Shown: positions 42,214 to 51,612, counted from the first letter of the stretch. The stretch is 64,000 bases of DNA from Bradyrhizobiaceae bacterium (GCA_947479905.1 CANKBJ010000003.1:1-64000), one strand, 5' to 3'. Translations and numbers: made by a program. Notes: generated by a model not told the origin, from the letters alone.

Positions 42214-42826
42214 CGTAACGCTGCTCGCGCCAGGGATCGCCGTAGATGTGATAGCCGTTCTCTTCCCAGAAGCCCGGCACTTCCGGATCGGCGAATTGCA
42301 ATTTGCGCACCCATTTGGCGCTTTTCCAGAAATACAGATGCGGCACCAGAAGCCGCGCTGGCCCGCCATGCTCGGGATCGAGCGGCCCGCCGCCGAATTG
42401 CGTCGCCACCATCGCCTTGCCGTCGAGCAAATCCTCGGCCGGCATGTTGGTGGTGTAGCCGCCGTCGCAATGCACCAGAACATAAGGCTGCGGCGGCTCG
42501 CTCAGGCCACAGGCCTCGAGCAGCGTATCGATCGAAACGCCATGCCAGTCAGTGTCGAGCTTCGACCAGGTGGTGACGCAATGAATATCGACGGTGACGT
42601 CGGTCTGCGGCAGCGCATTGAACTGCGCCCACGTCCATTCGCCGAGCGGCGTGTCGCCGTCTTCCAGCGTCAGGCGCCAGGAGGCGAGATCGGGCTCCGG
42701 CGTCGGCCCCGCCGAGAGCACCGGAAAATCCTCGACCAGATGCTGGCCGGGCGGTACACGCGCATTGCGCCCGCCGGAACCGCGGCCGCGAAAGCCGCGT
42801 GAGATGGGAGGTTCGCTCATCATCAA
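42203..42826 (-). CDS. sulfite oxidase-like molybdopterin-dependent oxidoreductase
   Basis: 207 aa; TVDIHCVTTWSKLDTDWHGVSIDTLLEACG (conserved Cys), HCDGGYTTNMPAEDLLDGKAMVATQFGGGPLDPEHGGPARLLVPHLYFWKSAKWVRKL. Confidence 0.9.
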   Translation of the reverse strand: MMMSEPPISRGFRGRGSGGRNARVPPGQHLVEDFPVLSAGPTPEPDLASWRLTLEDGDTPLGEWTWAQFNALPQTDVTVDIHCVTTWSKLDTDWHGVSIDTLLEACGLSEPPQPYVLVHCDGGYTTNMPAEDLLDGKAMVATQFGGGPLDPEHGGPARLLVPHLYFWKSAKWVRKLQFADPEVPGFWEENGYHIYGDPWREQRYDGD

Positions 42827-42885
42827 GCCCTGAATTGACGGGCCAGTGTCGCGCGCGACGATGACGATTACAATACGCCGTCAGC

Positions 42886-43710
42886 TTACCGGTTGGCCGC
42901 GCTCCACGGGGCGATTTTCCGGCCCGTCCACTTCAGCAAGGTCGTCAATGACACGCCGAGCACCATCAGCACGATCACCGGCACGAACACCTTGTCCATC
43001 TCGAACACATTGGCATAGCGCGTGATCATGAAGCCGAGCCCGGAGATGGTGGTGTAGAACTCGGCGATGATCATGCCGATCAGGCCGCGGCCGATGGCAA
43101 GGCGAATGCCGGCGATGATGTAGGGCACGGCGAAGGGCAGCAACACGTCCTGCCACATCTGCCATTCGCTCGAGCGGAACGAATGCGCGACCTCGAGCAT
43201 GTTCTTGTCGCATTCGCGCACGCCCTGATAGGTATTGATCAGGACCGGAAACACCGCGAACAGAAACACGACGATGATCTTGGCCTTGAGATAGATGCCG
43301 AACCACAGCACCAGGAGCGGCACCACCGCGACCAGAGGCGTGGCGTAGAGCGCGTTGATCGGCAGATCGAGCGCCCAGTCGAGCCGGCGGAAACGCGCCA
43401 TGGCAATGCCGAGCGGAATCCCGACAATCAGCGAAGCGGTCAGGCCATAAAGCATGACCTCGAGGCTTTGGCCGAGGAAGTACGGCAACTCGCCGGAGAC
43501 GGTGGTGTCGTAAAACGCCAGCGCTATTTTCGACGGATAGGTGAAGAAGATCGGATTAATGAATGGGCCGACGATTTCCCAGACGATGAGGATCAAGACG
43601 ACGAAGCCATAGCGGAATAAAGATGGCTGTTCGGACCACGGTGTCGCGGCTTTGGTAGAGGCCGCCGGGGCGGAAACCGCCCCGGCTTGAACATTGTTGA
43701 CGACACTCAT
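42886..43710 (-). CDS. ABC transporter permease (NitT/TauT type)
   Basis: 274 aa; EVAHSFRSSEWQMWQDVLLPFAVPYIIAGIRLAIGRGLIGMIIAEF. Confidence 0.9.
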   Translation of the reverse strand: MSVVNNVQAGAVSAPAASTKAATPWSEQPSLFRYGFVVLILIVWEIVGPFINPIFFTYPSKIALAFYDTTVSGELPYFLGQSLEVMLYGLTASLIVGIPLGIAMARFRRLDWALDLPINALYATPLVAVVPLLVLWFGIYLKAKIIVVFLFAVFPVLINTYQGVRECDKNMLEVAHSFRSSEWQMWQDVLLPFAVPYIIAGIRLAIGRGLIGMIIAEFYTTISGLGFMITRYANVFEMDKVFVPVIVLMVLGVSLTTLLKWTGRKIAPWSAANR

Positions 43711-43711
43711 T

Positions 43712-44731
43712 CTAGAACGCCGCGGTCGGGCAGACCGGGCCCTTCCATTCGCCGAGTTGCTCGATCGCCTTTTTGGCGAAGGTCGGATCGACGATCTCCT
43801 CGTATTTCGGCGTCTTGCCTTCCTTGATATTGCCGATCTTGGTCATCAAGTCGGCGGTGAAGTTCACGCGCTCCGGACCAAGCCCGCTATTGGCGTCCCA
43901 GATGCATTCCTTGACCATGAAATCGAAGCTTTCGGACAAGACCTTTTCCGGATAGCCGGTCTGCTTGACCAATATCGGCATGATCTTGGCTTTGTCCGTA
44001 TAGAGAATACGTGTCGCTTCGATATTGGCAGTGACGACCGCCTGGACCATCGCCGGATTGGCGGCGGCGGTCTTCTCGGTCACCGCGAGGAAGGTATAGA
44101 GCGTCTTGGGCTGCAACTCCCACATCCGGCCGATGGCGTGCAGGTCCGGTACTTTGCTCTTGGCGAACATTTCCTGTTCGACATGCAGGATCGCGGTGTC
44201 GACCTGATTCGCCACCAATGCCGGCACGTCCTCGCTGGCGATGCTGACGAAGTTCACATCTTTCGGATCGATCTTGGCGGCGCGCAAGACGCTGCGGCTG
44301 AGGAGATCGGCAAAGCCGCCCGGCTCCTGAATGCCGATACGCTTGCCTTTGAGATCGGCCATGGTCTTGATATCGCCGCGCACCACCATCGAGGCTTCGA
44401 ACTTCGGCAGATTGGCGGCCACGGCCTTGACCGTCGCGCCATTGGAACGGCCGATGATGGTCGGCGCACCCGGAGTCAGGCCAAGATCGATGTTGCCTGC
44501 CAGCAGCGCGCGATAGACTTTCACGCCATCGCCGAGCGAGACGATGTCGACATCGAGGCCGGCCTTCTTATAGAGGCCGAGCTCCTTGGCGACGATCGCC
44601 GGCATGTGGACAATATTGGGGGGCGACGTCGGTATGCCGATGGTGACTTTTGTTTGCGCCTGGGCCGCCTGAGGCGCGGCAAAGGATACAGCCGCGAGCG
44701 CGGCCAAAGCCGGGTAAATCATTCTGCGCAT
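43712..44731 (-). CDS. ABC transporter substrate-binding protein (NitT/TauT type)
   Basis: MRRMIYPALAALAAVSFAAPQAAQAQTKVTIGIPTSPPNIVHMPAIVAKELGLYKKAGLDVDIV. Confidence 0.9.
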   Translation of the reverse strand: MRRMIYPALAALAAVSFAAPQAAQAQTKVTIGIPTSPPNIVHMPAIVAKELGLYKKAGLDVDIVSLGDGVKVYRALLAGNIDLGLTPGAPTIIGRSNGATVKAVAANLPKFEASMVVRGDIKTMADLKGKRIGIQEPGGFADLLSRSVLRAAKIDPKDVNFVSIASEDVPALVANQVDTAILHVEQEMFAKSKVPDLHAIGRMWELQPKTLYTFLAVTEKTAAANPAMVQAVVTANIEATRILYTDKAKIMPILVKQTGYPEKVLSESFDFMVKECIWDANSGLGPERVNFTADLMTKIGNIKEGKTPKYEEIVDPTFAKKAIEQLGEWKGPVCPTAAF

Positions 44732-44849
44732 TGTCTCATCCTCCCTGTGGCTGGAACCGTCAACGCGGCCCTCTTGGCGATGATGTTGCCCGATCGGTCC
44801 CATAATAACAACGAAGGAGCGGGCTTCTTCCAGAGATGGTCGGTTTAGA

Positions 44850-44893
44850 GCGTTTTCGAGCGAAGTGGGCACCGGTTCGCGTGAAGAAAACGC
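44850..44893. repeat. repeat with terminal inverted arms GCGTTTTC/GAAAACGC and core GTGGGcACCGGTT
   Basis: gcgttttcgagcgaagtgggcaccggttcgcgtgaagaaaacgc; core related to the 47-bp repeats. Confidence 0.65.
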
Positions 44894-44907
44894 GACAAAA
44901 CAAAAAC

Positions 44908-44948
44908 CTAGAGCCCCGGCTCTAATTCCATCAAAGCCGGGGCTCTAG
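44908..44948. repeat. 14-bp perfect inverted repeat ctagagccccggct…agccggggctctag
   Basis: Arms 44908-44921 and 44935-44948, loop ctaattccatcaa. Confidence 0.8.
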
Positions 44949-45023
44949 GGCGGACTATTTGGCTTTTGGCGGCAACCGCGTAGCGTGGCTTATGGCCCGA
45001 CCGATAGATGCGCACGGCAACCA

Positions 45024-45704
45024 ATGACCAGACCCGTCTTTGAATTCGGCACCAATGGCCTGCCGCCGCCAGAAAGTGACGGCCGCCTCGACGCGCCGGC
45101 CTTTCATCGTAATTGTGAGCCGATCTGGCAGGCGATCAAAAGTTTTCTCATCGGGAAAACCGGCGCAGTGCTGGAGATCGGTAGCGGGACGGGCCAGCAC
45201 GCGGTCACCTATGCCGCGCGCACGCCGGACCTGACCTGGTGGCCGAGCGACATTTCTCCGCTGCACCGCGCCAGCATCGACGCCTGGCGACAGAGCGCGG
45301 CGCTCGCCAATCTGCGCCCACCGCAAAGTATCGACCTGATGACAGCGGACTGGAACTGGCGCGGCGATAACGACTGCGAGAACCTCGCCGTCCTTCTATG
45401 TTTCAACGTGCTGCACATTGCGCCGTGGCGCGTCGCCGAGAATCTATTTGCCGGCGCCGGCCGCCAGTTCGGCGAAGGCGGACACCTGCTGCTGTACGGG
45501 CCGTACAAGCGCGACGGCGTCCATACCGCGCCGAGCAATGCTGCCTTCGATGCCTCGTTGCGGGCGCGCAACCCAGATTGGGGCGTGCGCGACATGACCG
45601 ACGTAACCGCGTTGGCACAGCGCCACCGCCTGACGCGCACCGATATCATCGACATGCCGGCCAACAATCTCGTGCTGGTGTTCGCGCGCGAGCCGGCCGC
45701 CTGA
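45024..45704 (+). CDS. DUF938-family SAM-dependent methyltransferase
   Basis: MTRPVFEFGTNGLPPPESDGRLDAPAFHRNCEPIWQAIKSFLIGKTGAVLEIGSGTGQHAVTYA. Confidence 0.85.
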   Translation: MTRPVFEFGTNGLPPPESDGRLDAPAFHRNCEPIWQAIKSFLIGKTGAVLEIGSGTGQHAVTYAARTPDLTWWPSDISPLHRASIDAWRQSAALANLRPPQSIDLMTADWNWRGDNDCENLAVLLCFNVLHIAPWRVAENLFAGAGRQFGEGGHLLLYGPYKRDGVHTAPSNAAFDASLRARNPDWGVRDMTDVTALAQRHRLTRTDIIDMPANNLVLVFAREPAA

Positions 45705-45835
45705 GCGCCGCCGCGCCATTCCGCCGCAGCCGCGACCGTTCGGGGGACAGTCAACACCGCTTCATGGCGTTGTCATCGATCATTCACGGGAACTGACGAG
45801 AAGCGGCGCATCGTCAAATACGTGGAGGATTTCCC

Positions 45836-47185
45836 GTGCGCAGATTATCAACAGCCGTTCTCTTGTCGCTAGCCCTCGTTCATCCGGCCTTCGCGGCCGA
45901 CGAACCTTATGCCGCCAGTCTCGCCGGGCATGTCGTCATCCCGGCCGAAACTTTCATCGACGCCCCGGCCGATGCGCCAGCCGATCTGAAAGTCTCCGGC
46001 AAGTTCACCACCGGCAAGCGCGTCGATGCGATCGGCACCGTGATGGGCACCTCGGCCGGACGTCCGACCGGCGTCAAGCTGCCGTTCAAGGGCCAGCCGA
46101 TCCAGGGCCACTCCGGCATCAAGAGAACGGCCGACGGCACGTTCTGGGTGCTGACCGACAACGGCTCCGGCTCGAAAGCCAATTCGCCGGACTCGATGCT
46201 GTATATGAACCGCTACCGTATGGACTGGGCCAAGGGCACCGCCGAACGTCTGGAAACGATCTTCTTCCACGACGCCGACAAGAAGGTGCCGTTCCGCATA
46301 TCCAATGAAGGCACCGACAAGCGCTATCTGACCGGCGCCGATTTCGATCTGGAAAGCTTCCAGCCGATCGGCGACAAAATCTGGATCGCTGAGGAGTTCG
46401 GCCCCTACCTGATCCGCGCCGATCGCAACGGCAAAGTCGAAGCCGTGTTCGAAACCATGGTCGACGGCAAGCCGGCGCGCTCGCCCGATCACTTTGCGGT
46501 CACCTCGCCCAATACACCGACCACTCCGGTCGTGTTCAACATCCGCCGCTCCAAAGGCTATGAAGGCATGGCGGCCTCGCCCGACGGCAAGTTCCTCTAT
46601 CCGCTGCTCGAAGGCCCGGTCTGGGATGCCGAGAAGAAGGATTGGGAAAAGACCGCCGACGGCAAAGAATATCTGCGCATTCTCGAGTTCGACGTGGCCG
46701 GCGAAAAGTGGACCGGCCGGCACTGGAAATACGTGCTCGAAGCCAACGGCCTGGCGATCGGCGACTTCAACATGATCAACGCCACCAACGGGCTCATCAT
46801 CGAGCGCGACAACGGCGAAGGCACCGCCGACAAAGCCTGCCCGCAAGGCCAGCAGAAGCCGGACTGCTTCCACGACCTCGCCAAGATCAAGCGCATCTAC
46901 AAGATCGAACTGACCGACGCCAATGCGGGCGATGCTGTGCGCAAGATCGGCTACATCGATCTGATGAAGATCGCCGACCCGGACAAGAAGGCCCGCAAGC
47001 CGCTGAACGACGGCGTGCTGACCTTCCCGTTCTTCACCATCGAGAACGTCGATATCGTCGACGCTCAGCACATCATCGTCGGCAACGACAACAACCTGCC
47101 GTTCTCGTCGAGCCGCGATCCGAACAAGGCCGACGACAACGAGTTCGTGCTGTTGCGTGTGGAAGACTTCCTGAAGGCCAAATAA
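45836..47185 (+). CDS. secreted esterase-like activity of phytase family protein
   Basis: 449 aa with signal peptide; HSGIKRTADGTFWVLTDNGSGSKANSPDSML…WIAEEFGPYLIRADRNGKV. Confidence 0.85.
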   Translation: MRRLSTAVLLSLALVHPAFAADEPYAASLAGHVVIPAETFIDAPADAPADLKVSGKFTTGKRVDAIGTVMGTSAGRPTGVKLPFKGQPIQGHSGIKRTADGTFWVLTDNGSGSKANSPDSMLYMNRYRMDWAKGTAERLETIFFHDADKKVPFRISNEGTDKRYLTGADFDLESFQPIGDKIWIAEEFGPYLIRADRNGKVEAVFETMVDGKPARSPDHFAVTSPNTPTTPVVFNIRRSKGYEGMAASPDGKFLYPLLEGPVWDAEKKDWEKTADGKEYLRILEFDVAGEKWTGRHWKYVLEANGLAIGDFNMINATNGLIIERDNGEGTADKACPQGQQKPDCFHDLAKIKRIYKIELTDANAGDAVRKIGYIDLMKIADPDKKARKPLNDGVLTFPFFTIENVDIVDAQHIIVGNDNNLPFSSSRDPNKADDNEFVLLRVEDFLKAK

Positions 47186-47209
47186 GCCACTGCCCACCGT
47201 CGGGGAAGG

Positions 47210-47246
47210 GGCCGTCCGCAGCCATGCGGGCGGCCTTTTTCTTTTG
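47210..47246 (+). terminator. intrinsic terminator
   Basis: ggccgtccgca-gcca-tgcgggcggcc followed by TTTTTCTTTT. Confidence 0.85.
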
Positions 47247-47335
47247 CGGTGCGGTGCGCCGGAAACCGGCTTCCCATGCCGCCGCGCCGGCATTAGAAGT
47301 CGCTTCTGTAACCTTCGAGACCGGGACCCGCCAAA

Positions 47336-48307
47336 ATGACCGACACGCTGCCGCCAGAGCCGAATATGGACATCGCCCATCTCGGCCATCTCGAATTGCT
47401 GACGCCGGTGTTCGACAAGAGCGTGCGGTTTTTCACCGAGGTCTTCGGCCTGACCATCTCCGGCGAAAAAGGCGACAGCGTCTATCTGCGCGCCTATGAC
47501 GATTACGAGCGCTATACGCTCAAGCTCACCGCCGCCAAGACCAATGGCATGAAACATGTCGCCTATCGCACGCGCAGCCCACAGGCGCTCGAACGGCGCG
47601 CCGCCGCGCTCAAAGGTTCCGGTTTCGACATCGGCTGGAGCGACGGCGACCTCGGCCACGGCAAGACCTTCGTCTGCAAGGATCCCGACGGCCACGTCAT
47701 CGAACTCTATTTCGATACCGAATGGTATCAAGCGCCGCCGGAACTCAAGCCCGCGCTGAAGAACCAGTCGCAGCGCTTTCCCGGCCGCGGCATCAATCCG
47801 CGCCGTCTCGACCACTGGAACGGCCTCGCCGCCAATATTTCGGAATGCCGCGAATTTTTTGAAAAGTACCTCGGCTTCCGCCTGACCGAGCGCATCGTGC
47901 TCAACGACGGCAGCGAGGCCGGCATCTGGCTGACCGCCACCAACAAGTCCTACGACTTCGCCTATACGCGCGATCACACCGGCGTGCCGGGGCGCTTCCA
48001 TCACATCACCTATGCGCTGAATTCGCGCGAGGAGATTTTGCTCGCCGCCGACGTGTTCCTGGAAAACGGCGTGTTCATCGAGACCGGCCCGCACAAGCAC
48101 GCGGTACAGCAGACCTTCTTCCTCTATGTCTATGAGCCGGGCGGCAACCGCGTCGAAGTGGCGAACGCCGGCGCCAAGCTCATTCTCGCGCCCGACTGGA
48201 AGCCGATCACCTGGACCGAGGAAGAGCGCAAGAAGGGCCAGGCCTGGGGCCTCAAGACCATCGAGTCGTTCCACACCCATGGCACGCCGGAAGTGGCGCA
48301 TAAATAG
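47336..48307 (+). CDS. VOC family, catechol 2,3-dioxygenase-like extradiol dioxygenase
   Basis: 323 aa, two VOC modules: LGHLELLTPVFDKSVRFFTEVFGLTISGEKGDSVYLRAYDDYERYTLKL…FHHITYALNSREEILLAADVFLENG…FFLYVYEPGGNRVEV. Confidence 0.87.
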   Translation: MTDTLPPEPNMDIAHLGHLELLTPVFDKSVRFFTEVFGLTISGEKGDSVYLRAYDDYERYTLKLTAAKTNGMKHVAYRTRSPQALERRAAALKGSGFDIGWSDGDLGHGKTFVCKDPDGHVIELYFDTEWYQAPPELKPALKNQSQRFPGRGINPRRLDHWNGLAANISECREFFEKYLGFRLTERIVLNDGSEAGIWLTATNKSYDFAYTRDHTGVPGRFHHITYALNSREEILLAADVFLENGVFIETGPHKHAVQQTFFLYVYEPGGNRVEVANAGAKLILAPDWKPITWTEEERKKGQAWGLKTIESFHTHGTPEVAHK

Positions 48308-48321
48308 CGAGCGGCATTACA

Positions 48322-49170
48322 GTGCCCGGCGCCAAAATACGCACCATCGCCCTGCCCTCGGGCACCCACATGCCGACATTTGGGCTCGGGACGTGGCGCA
48401 TGGGCGAGGACGCCCATCGTCGTGCCGATGAGGTCGCGGCGCTGCGCCATGGCCTGGCGCGCGGCTTCGCCTTGATCGACACCGCCGAAATGTATGGCGA
48501 CGGCGAGGCCGAACGCATTGTCGCGGAGGCTGTCGGCCCTAGACGCGCGAACGTTTTTATTGTCAGCAAAGTGCTGCCGCAGAATTCCAGCAAACATGGC
48601 ACGATCGCGGCCTGTGAGCGCAGCCTCAAGCGTCTGAATACCGATCGTATCTATCTCTACCTGCTGCACTGGCGCGGCTCGCCACCGCTGTCGCAAACCG
48701 TCGCCGCCTTCGCGGAACTCAAGGCGGCCGGCAAAATCCTCAACTGGGGCGTCAGCAATTTCGACATCGATGAGATGCGGGATTTGAGCACGGTTGACGG
48801 CGCAAGCGCCTGCGCCGCCAATCAGGTGCTCTATAACTTGTCGCGGCGCGGCATCGAATACGACCTGATGCCGTTCTGCCGCAAGCGCGGCATCCCGCTC
48901 ATGGCCTATTCGCCGATCGAACAGGGCCGCCTGCTCACGCATCCGGGCTTGCGCGAAGTGGCCAAACGCCACGGCGTGACGGCCGCGCAGGTGGCGTTGG
49001 CCTGGCTGTTGCGCCAGGAAACCATCGTCACCATTCCGAAAGCCACCACGCTCAAACATGTCGACGATAATCTGACGGCGCTGACGATGCGCCTGACGCC
49101 GGAAGACCTAGCGACGCTTGACCGGCACTTTCCGCCGCCGACCCAGGCCAAACCGCTGGATATGCTGTAA
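48322..49170 (+). CDS. aldo/keto reductase
   Basis: 282 aa; MPTFGLGTWRMGED…FALIDTAEMYGDGEAERIVAEA…LYLLHWRGS…GVSNFDIDEM. Confidence 0.94.
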   Translation: MPGAKIRTIALPSGTHMPTFGLGTWRMGEDAHRRADEVAALRHGLARGFALIDTAEMYGDGEAERIVAEAVGPRRANVFIVSKVLPQNSSKHGTIAACERSLKRLNTDRIYLYLLHWRGSPPLSQTVAAFAELKAAGKILNWGVSNFDIDEMRDLSTVDGASACAANQVLYNLSRRGIEYDLMPFCRKRGIPLMAYSPIEQGRLLTHPGLREVAKRHGVTAAQVALAWLLRQETIVTIPKATTLKHVDDNLTALTMRLTPEDLATLDRHFPPPTQAKPLDML

Positions 49171-49205
49171 CGTCGCGGCACAATGCGACGCTGAGGATAA
49201 AGTCC

Positions 49206-50120
49206 ATGACCCGCCACAATACACCGCGCATTTCGTTCATCGGCTTCGGCGAAGCCGGCCAGGCCATCGCCTCTGGCTTGCGCGAGAGCGGCGTCGAGCA
49301 GATCGCGGCGTGGGACATTTTGTTTCCCGATGCGGCCGGCGCCAAGCTCAAAGCAGCCGGCGCGCAGCACGGTGTGCGGCTGGCAAATTCGGCGGCGGAT
49401 GCCGTACGCGATTCCGACATGGTCATCGCGGCCGTGACCGCGGCGTCGAGCCTGGAAGCGGCGCGCTCGGTTGCGCCGCATCTCGCGGGCAATCCCTATT
49501 ATCTCGACATCAATTCGGTGTCGCCCGGACGCAAGATAGACACCGCCGCTTTGCTCAACGGCCTCGCGCGCTATGTCGATGTCGCCGTGATCGCACCGAT
49601 CCATCCGGCGCGCCACAGGACGCCGCTTTTGATTGCTGGTCCACATGCCGAGGCGATCGCGCCTCTCCTGCAGGAACTGGAAATGACGCTCAAGATTGTC
49701 AGTCCGGAGACCGGCAAGGCGGCGGCGATCAAGATGATCCGCAGCGTGATGATCAAGGGCATCGAAGCGCTGACGCTGGAATGCTTCCTCGCCGCCTCGC
49801 GCGCCGATCTGCTGGAGGAAGTCACCGTCTCGCTCAAGAATAATTACCCAGCTCTCGATTGGACCAGCATCGCCGATTACAACATCGAGCGCATGGCCAA
49901 CCACGGAGAGCGGCGCGCCGCCGAAATGGAAGAATCCGCCGTCACCTTGCGTGAGCTCGGCCTCGACCCGTTGATGGTCGAAGGCACGGTCAAGCGCCAG
50001 CGCGAGATGGGCGCGCTCGGCAAGACAGACAGCGTGCAGGCCACGCTCAACGATGGCCGCGCCGCCATGCTCGGCGCGATCAGCGCCGCTGCCAATGCAC
50101 AGGGCAAGACCGGCAAATAG
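49206..50120 (+). CDS. NAD(P)-dependent oxidoreductase (6-phosphogluconate dehydrogenase-like, DUF1932 C-terminus)
   Basis: 304 aa; ISFIGFGEAGQAIASGLRESGVEQIAAWDILF…IKMIRSVMIKGIEALTLECFLAA. Confidence 0.88.
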   Translation: MTRHNTPRISFIGFGEAGQAIASGLRESGVEQIAAWDILFPDAAGAKLKAAGAQHGVRLANSAADAVRDSDMVIAAVTAASSLEAARSVAPHLAGNPYYLDINSVSPGRKIDTAALLNGLARYVDVAVIAPIHPARHRTPLLIAGPHAEAIAPLLQELEMTLKIVSPETGKAAAIKMIRSVMIKGIEALTLECFLAASRADLLEEVTVSLKNNYPALDWTSIADYNIERMANHGERRAAEMEESAVTLRELGLDPLMVEGTVKRQREMGALGKTDSVQATLNDGRAAMLGAISAAANAQGKTGK

Positions 50121-50246
50121 CCAACCTGAATGCCGGATGAACGCGCCGCAAAAGGCTTGCGTCTCTATGACGCGCGCGTTTGCGGCTTCGACTCCGCCAC
50201 CGGTGTTTTACGATGCGTCACCACATCCTGTGGGGGGAGAAAAAAC

Positions 50247-50567
50247 ATGAATTATAAAAGCATTGGATACGCCTTCGTCGTCGCCGCCACCGCCGTCGTT
50301 CTGGTCATCGGCTCGGCCGTGCCCAGCGAAGCCAAGGGCAAGAAAAAGGCCGCCGCCGCGCCGGCGCCGGTCCCGGTGTTCTGCTTCGGCGTCGAGAAGC
50401 GGGTCTGCGCCGTCCGGGGCGGCCAGAAGTTCACCTATGCCAACGCCTGCTACGCGGCCAAGGACGGCGCCAAGGTCGTCTCGCAAGGCCCCTGCAAGAG
50501 CAAGGTGATGAAGGGCGGCAAGAAAGCGGGCAAGAAGGCCGCGAAAAAGGCCGGCAAGAAGAAATAG
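50247..50567 (+). CDS. small secreted Kazal-like domain protein with Lys/Ala-rich C-terminal tail
   Basis: MNYKSIGYAFVVAATAVVLVIGSAVPSEAKGKKK…CFGVEKRVCAVRGGQKFTYANACYAAKDGAKVVSQGPCKSKVMKGGKKAGKKAAKKAGKKK; Cys spacing resembles Kazal domains. Confidence 0.7.
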   Translation: MNYKSIGYAFVVAATAVVLVIGSAVPSEAKGKKKAAAAPAPVPVFCFGVEKRVCAVRGGQKFTYANACYAAKDGAKVVSQGPCKSKVMKGGKKAGKKAAKKAGKKK

Positions 50568-50589
50568 AGCCGGCTTTGCACCGCAAAAA

Positions 50590-50619
50590 AAACGGGCCGC
50601 TGCGCGCAGCGGCCCGTTT
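50590..50619. terminator. bidirectional terminator-like 30-bp perfect palindrome
   Basis: aaacgggccgctgcgcgcagcggcccgttt between convergent genes, with A tract upstream and T-rich sequence downstream. Confidence 0.85.
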
Positions 50620-50640
50620 CGTTTCAAATTGACCCGCGGG

Positions 50641-51612
50641 CTATTTCTTGCGCGGCGGCGTCACGATCAATTCGGACAGTTGCTCCTTGGTCAGCGGCTT
50701 GTCGAGAAACTTCAAGCTCACCGCGTCACGTACCGCACCGTCGAGGTCCTTGAACTCGTCGCTTTGCAAGGCCTCTTTCGGCTGGAATTTGGCCATCGAC
50801 TCCTTCAGGAGATCGACCGGCAGCTTCATCTTGACCGAATACATCTCGACCGCCTTCGGATCGGCATACATCCAGTCAACCGCCTCGCGGTAGCCTTCCA
50901 CGAAGCGTTCGATGGCTGCGCGCTTGGTCTTCCAGGATTCGGCGTTGACCAAAAGGACGCGCACCGTCTGCCCGCGCAGCGACGGGACATCGCTGCCGCG
51001 CGCGACGATGCGAATTTTGCCCTCGTTGATTTCCTTGATACCGAAAGGCGGCGCCGCCCAGCCGATATCGATCTGGCCAGACATCACCCCGGTCAACGTG
51101 CCCGGAGGGCCGCCGGTCGCGGTCGGCTTGGCTTTGAGGCCAAGCTCGCTGGCAAACGCCACGACGATGTTGTTCGACGACGAGCCGTTGGTCGAATAGG
51201 CAATGGTGTTGTCGCCGGTCGCGTCCTTCAGGCTCTGGATCTTGGAATCCGACTTCACATACCAATACAGATCGCCGGTGCCAGTGAAGGCAGGCGCCAG
51301 GATGCGCACCGGCGCGCCCTTCGAGAACGCGCGCATCACGCCCGCTGCGCCGACGCCGGCGCCGATATCGGCCGAGCCGGAAATGACCGCCTGAATTGTT
51401 TCGCCGGCGCCCTGCGTGCCGACGTTTTCAAGCACCAGACCGTGCTTCTTGAAGATGCCGGCATCTTGGCCAAGCGTCGGCGGCTGGTTTTCCCAATTGT
51501 TGATCTGGCCGATCGCGAGCTTGAGCTGGTCTTCGGCCAACGCCGCGGTCATACCGAGCGCCAACGGAACGATGAGGCCGAGCGCGCCAACGATTGATTT
51601 GAATGGTTTCAT
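50641..51612 (-). CDS. ABC transporter substrate-binding protein (SsuA/TauA-type)
   Basis: 323 aa with signal peptide MKPFKSIVGALGLIVPLALGMTAALAEDQLKLAIGQINNWENQPPTLGQDAGIFKKHGLVLENV. Confidence 0.9.
   Translation of the reverse strand: MKPFKSIVGALGLIVPLALGMTAALAEDQLKLAIGQINNWENQPPTLGQDAGIFKKHGLVLENVGTQGAGETIQAVISGSADIGAGVGAAGVMRAFSKGAPVRILAPAFTGTGDLYWYVKSDSKIQSLKDATGDNTIAYSTNGSSSNNIVVAFASELGLKAKPTATGGPPGTLTGVMSGQIDIGWAAPPFGIKEINEGKIRIVARGSDVPSLRGQTVRVLLVNAESWKTKRAAIERFVEGYREAVDWMYADPKAVEMYSVKMKLPVDLLKESMAKFQPKEALQSDEFKDLDGAVRDAVSLKFLDKPLTKEQLSELIVTPPRKK

Noticed and set aside
45869-48301. 810-aa minus-strand ORF
   Set aside because: Antisense to well-supported phytase-like and VOC genes; composition is typical of a high-GC mirror ORF with no recognisable domain.
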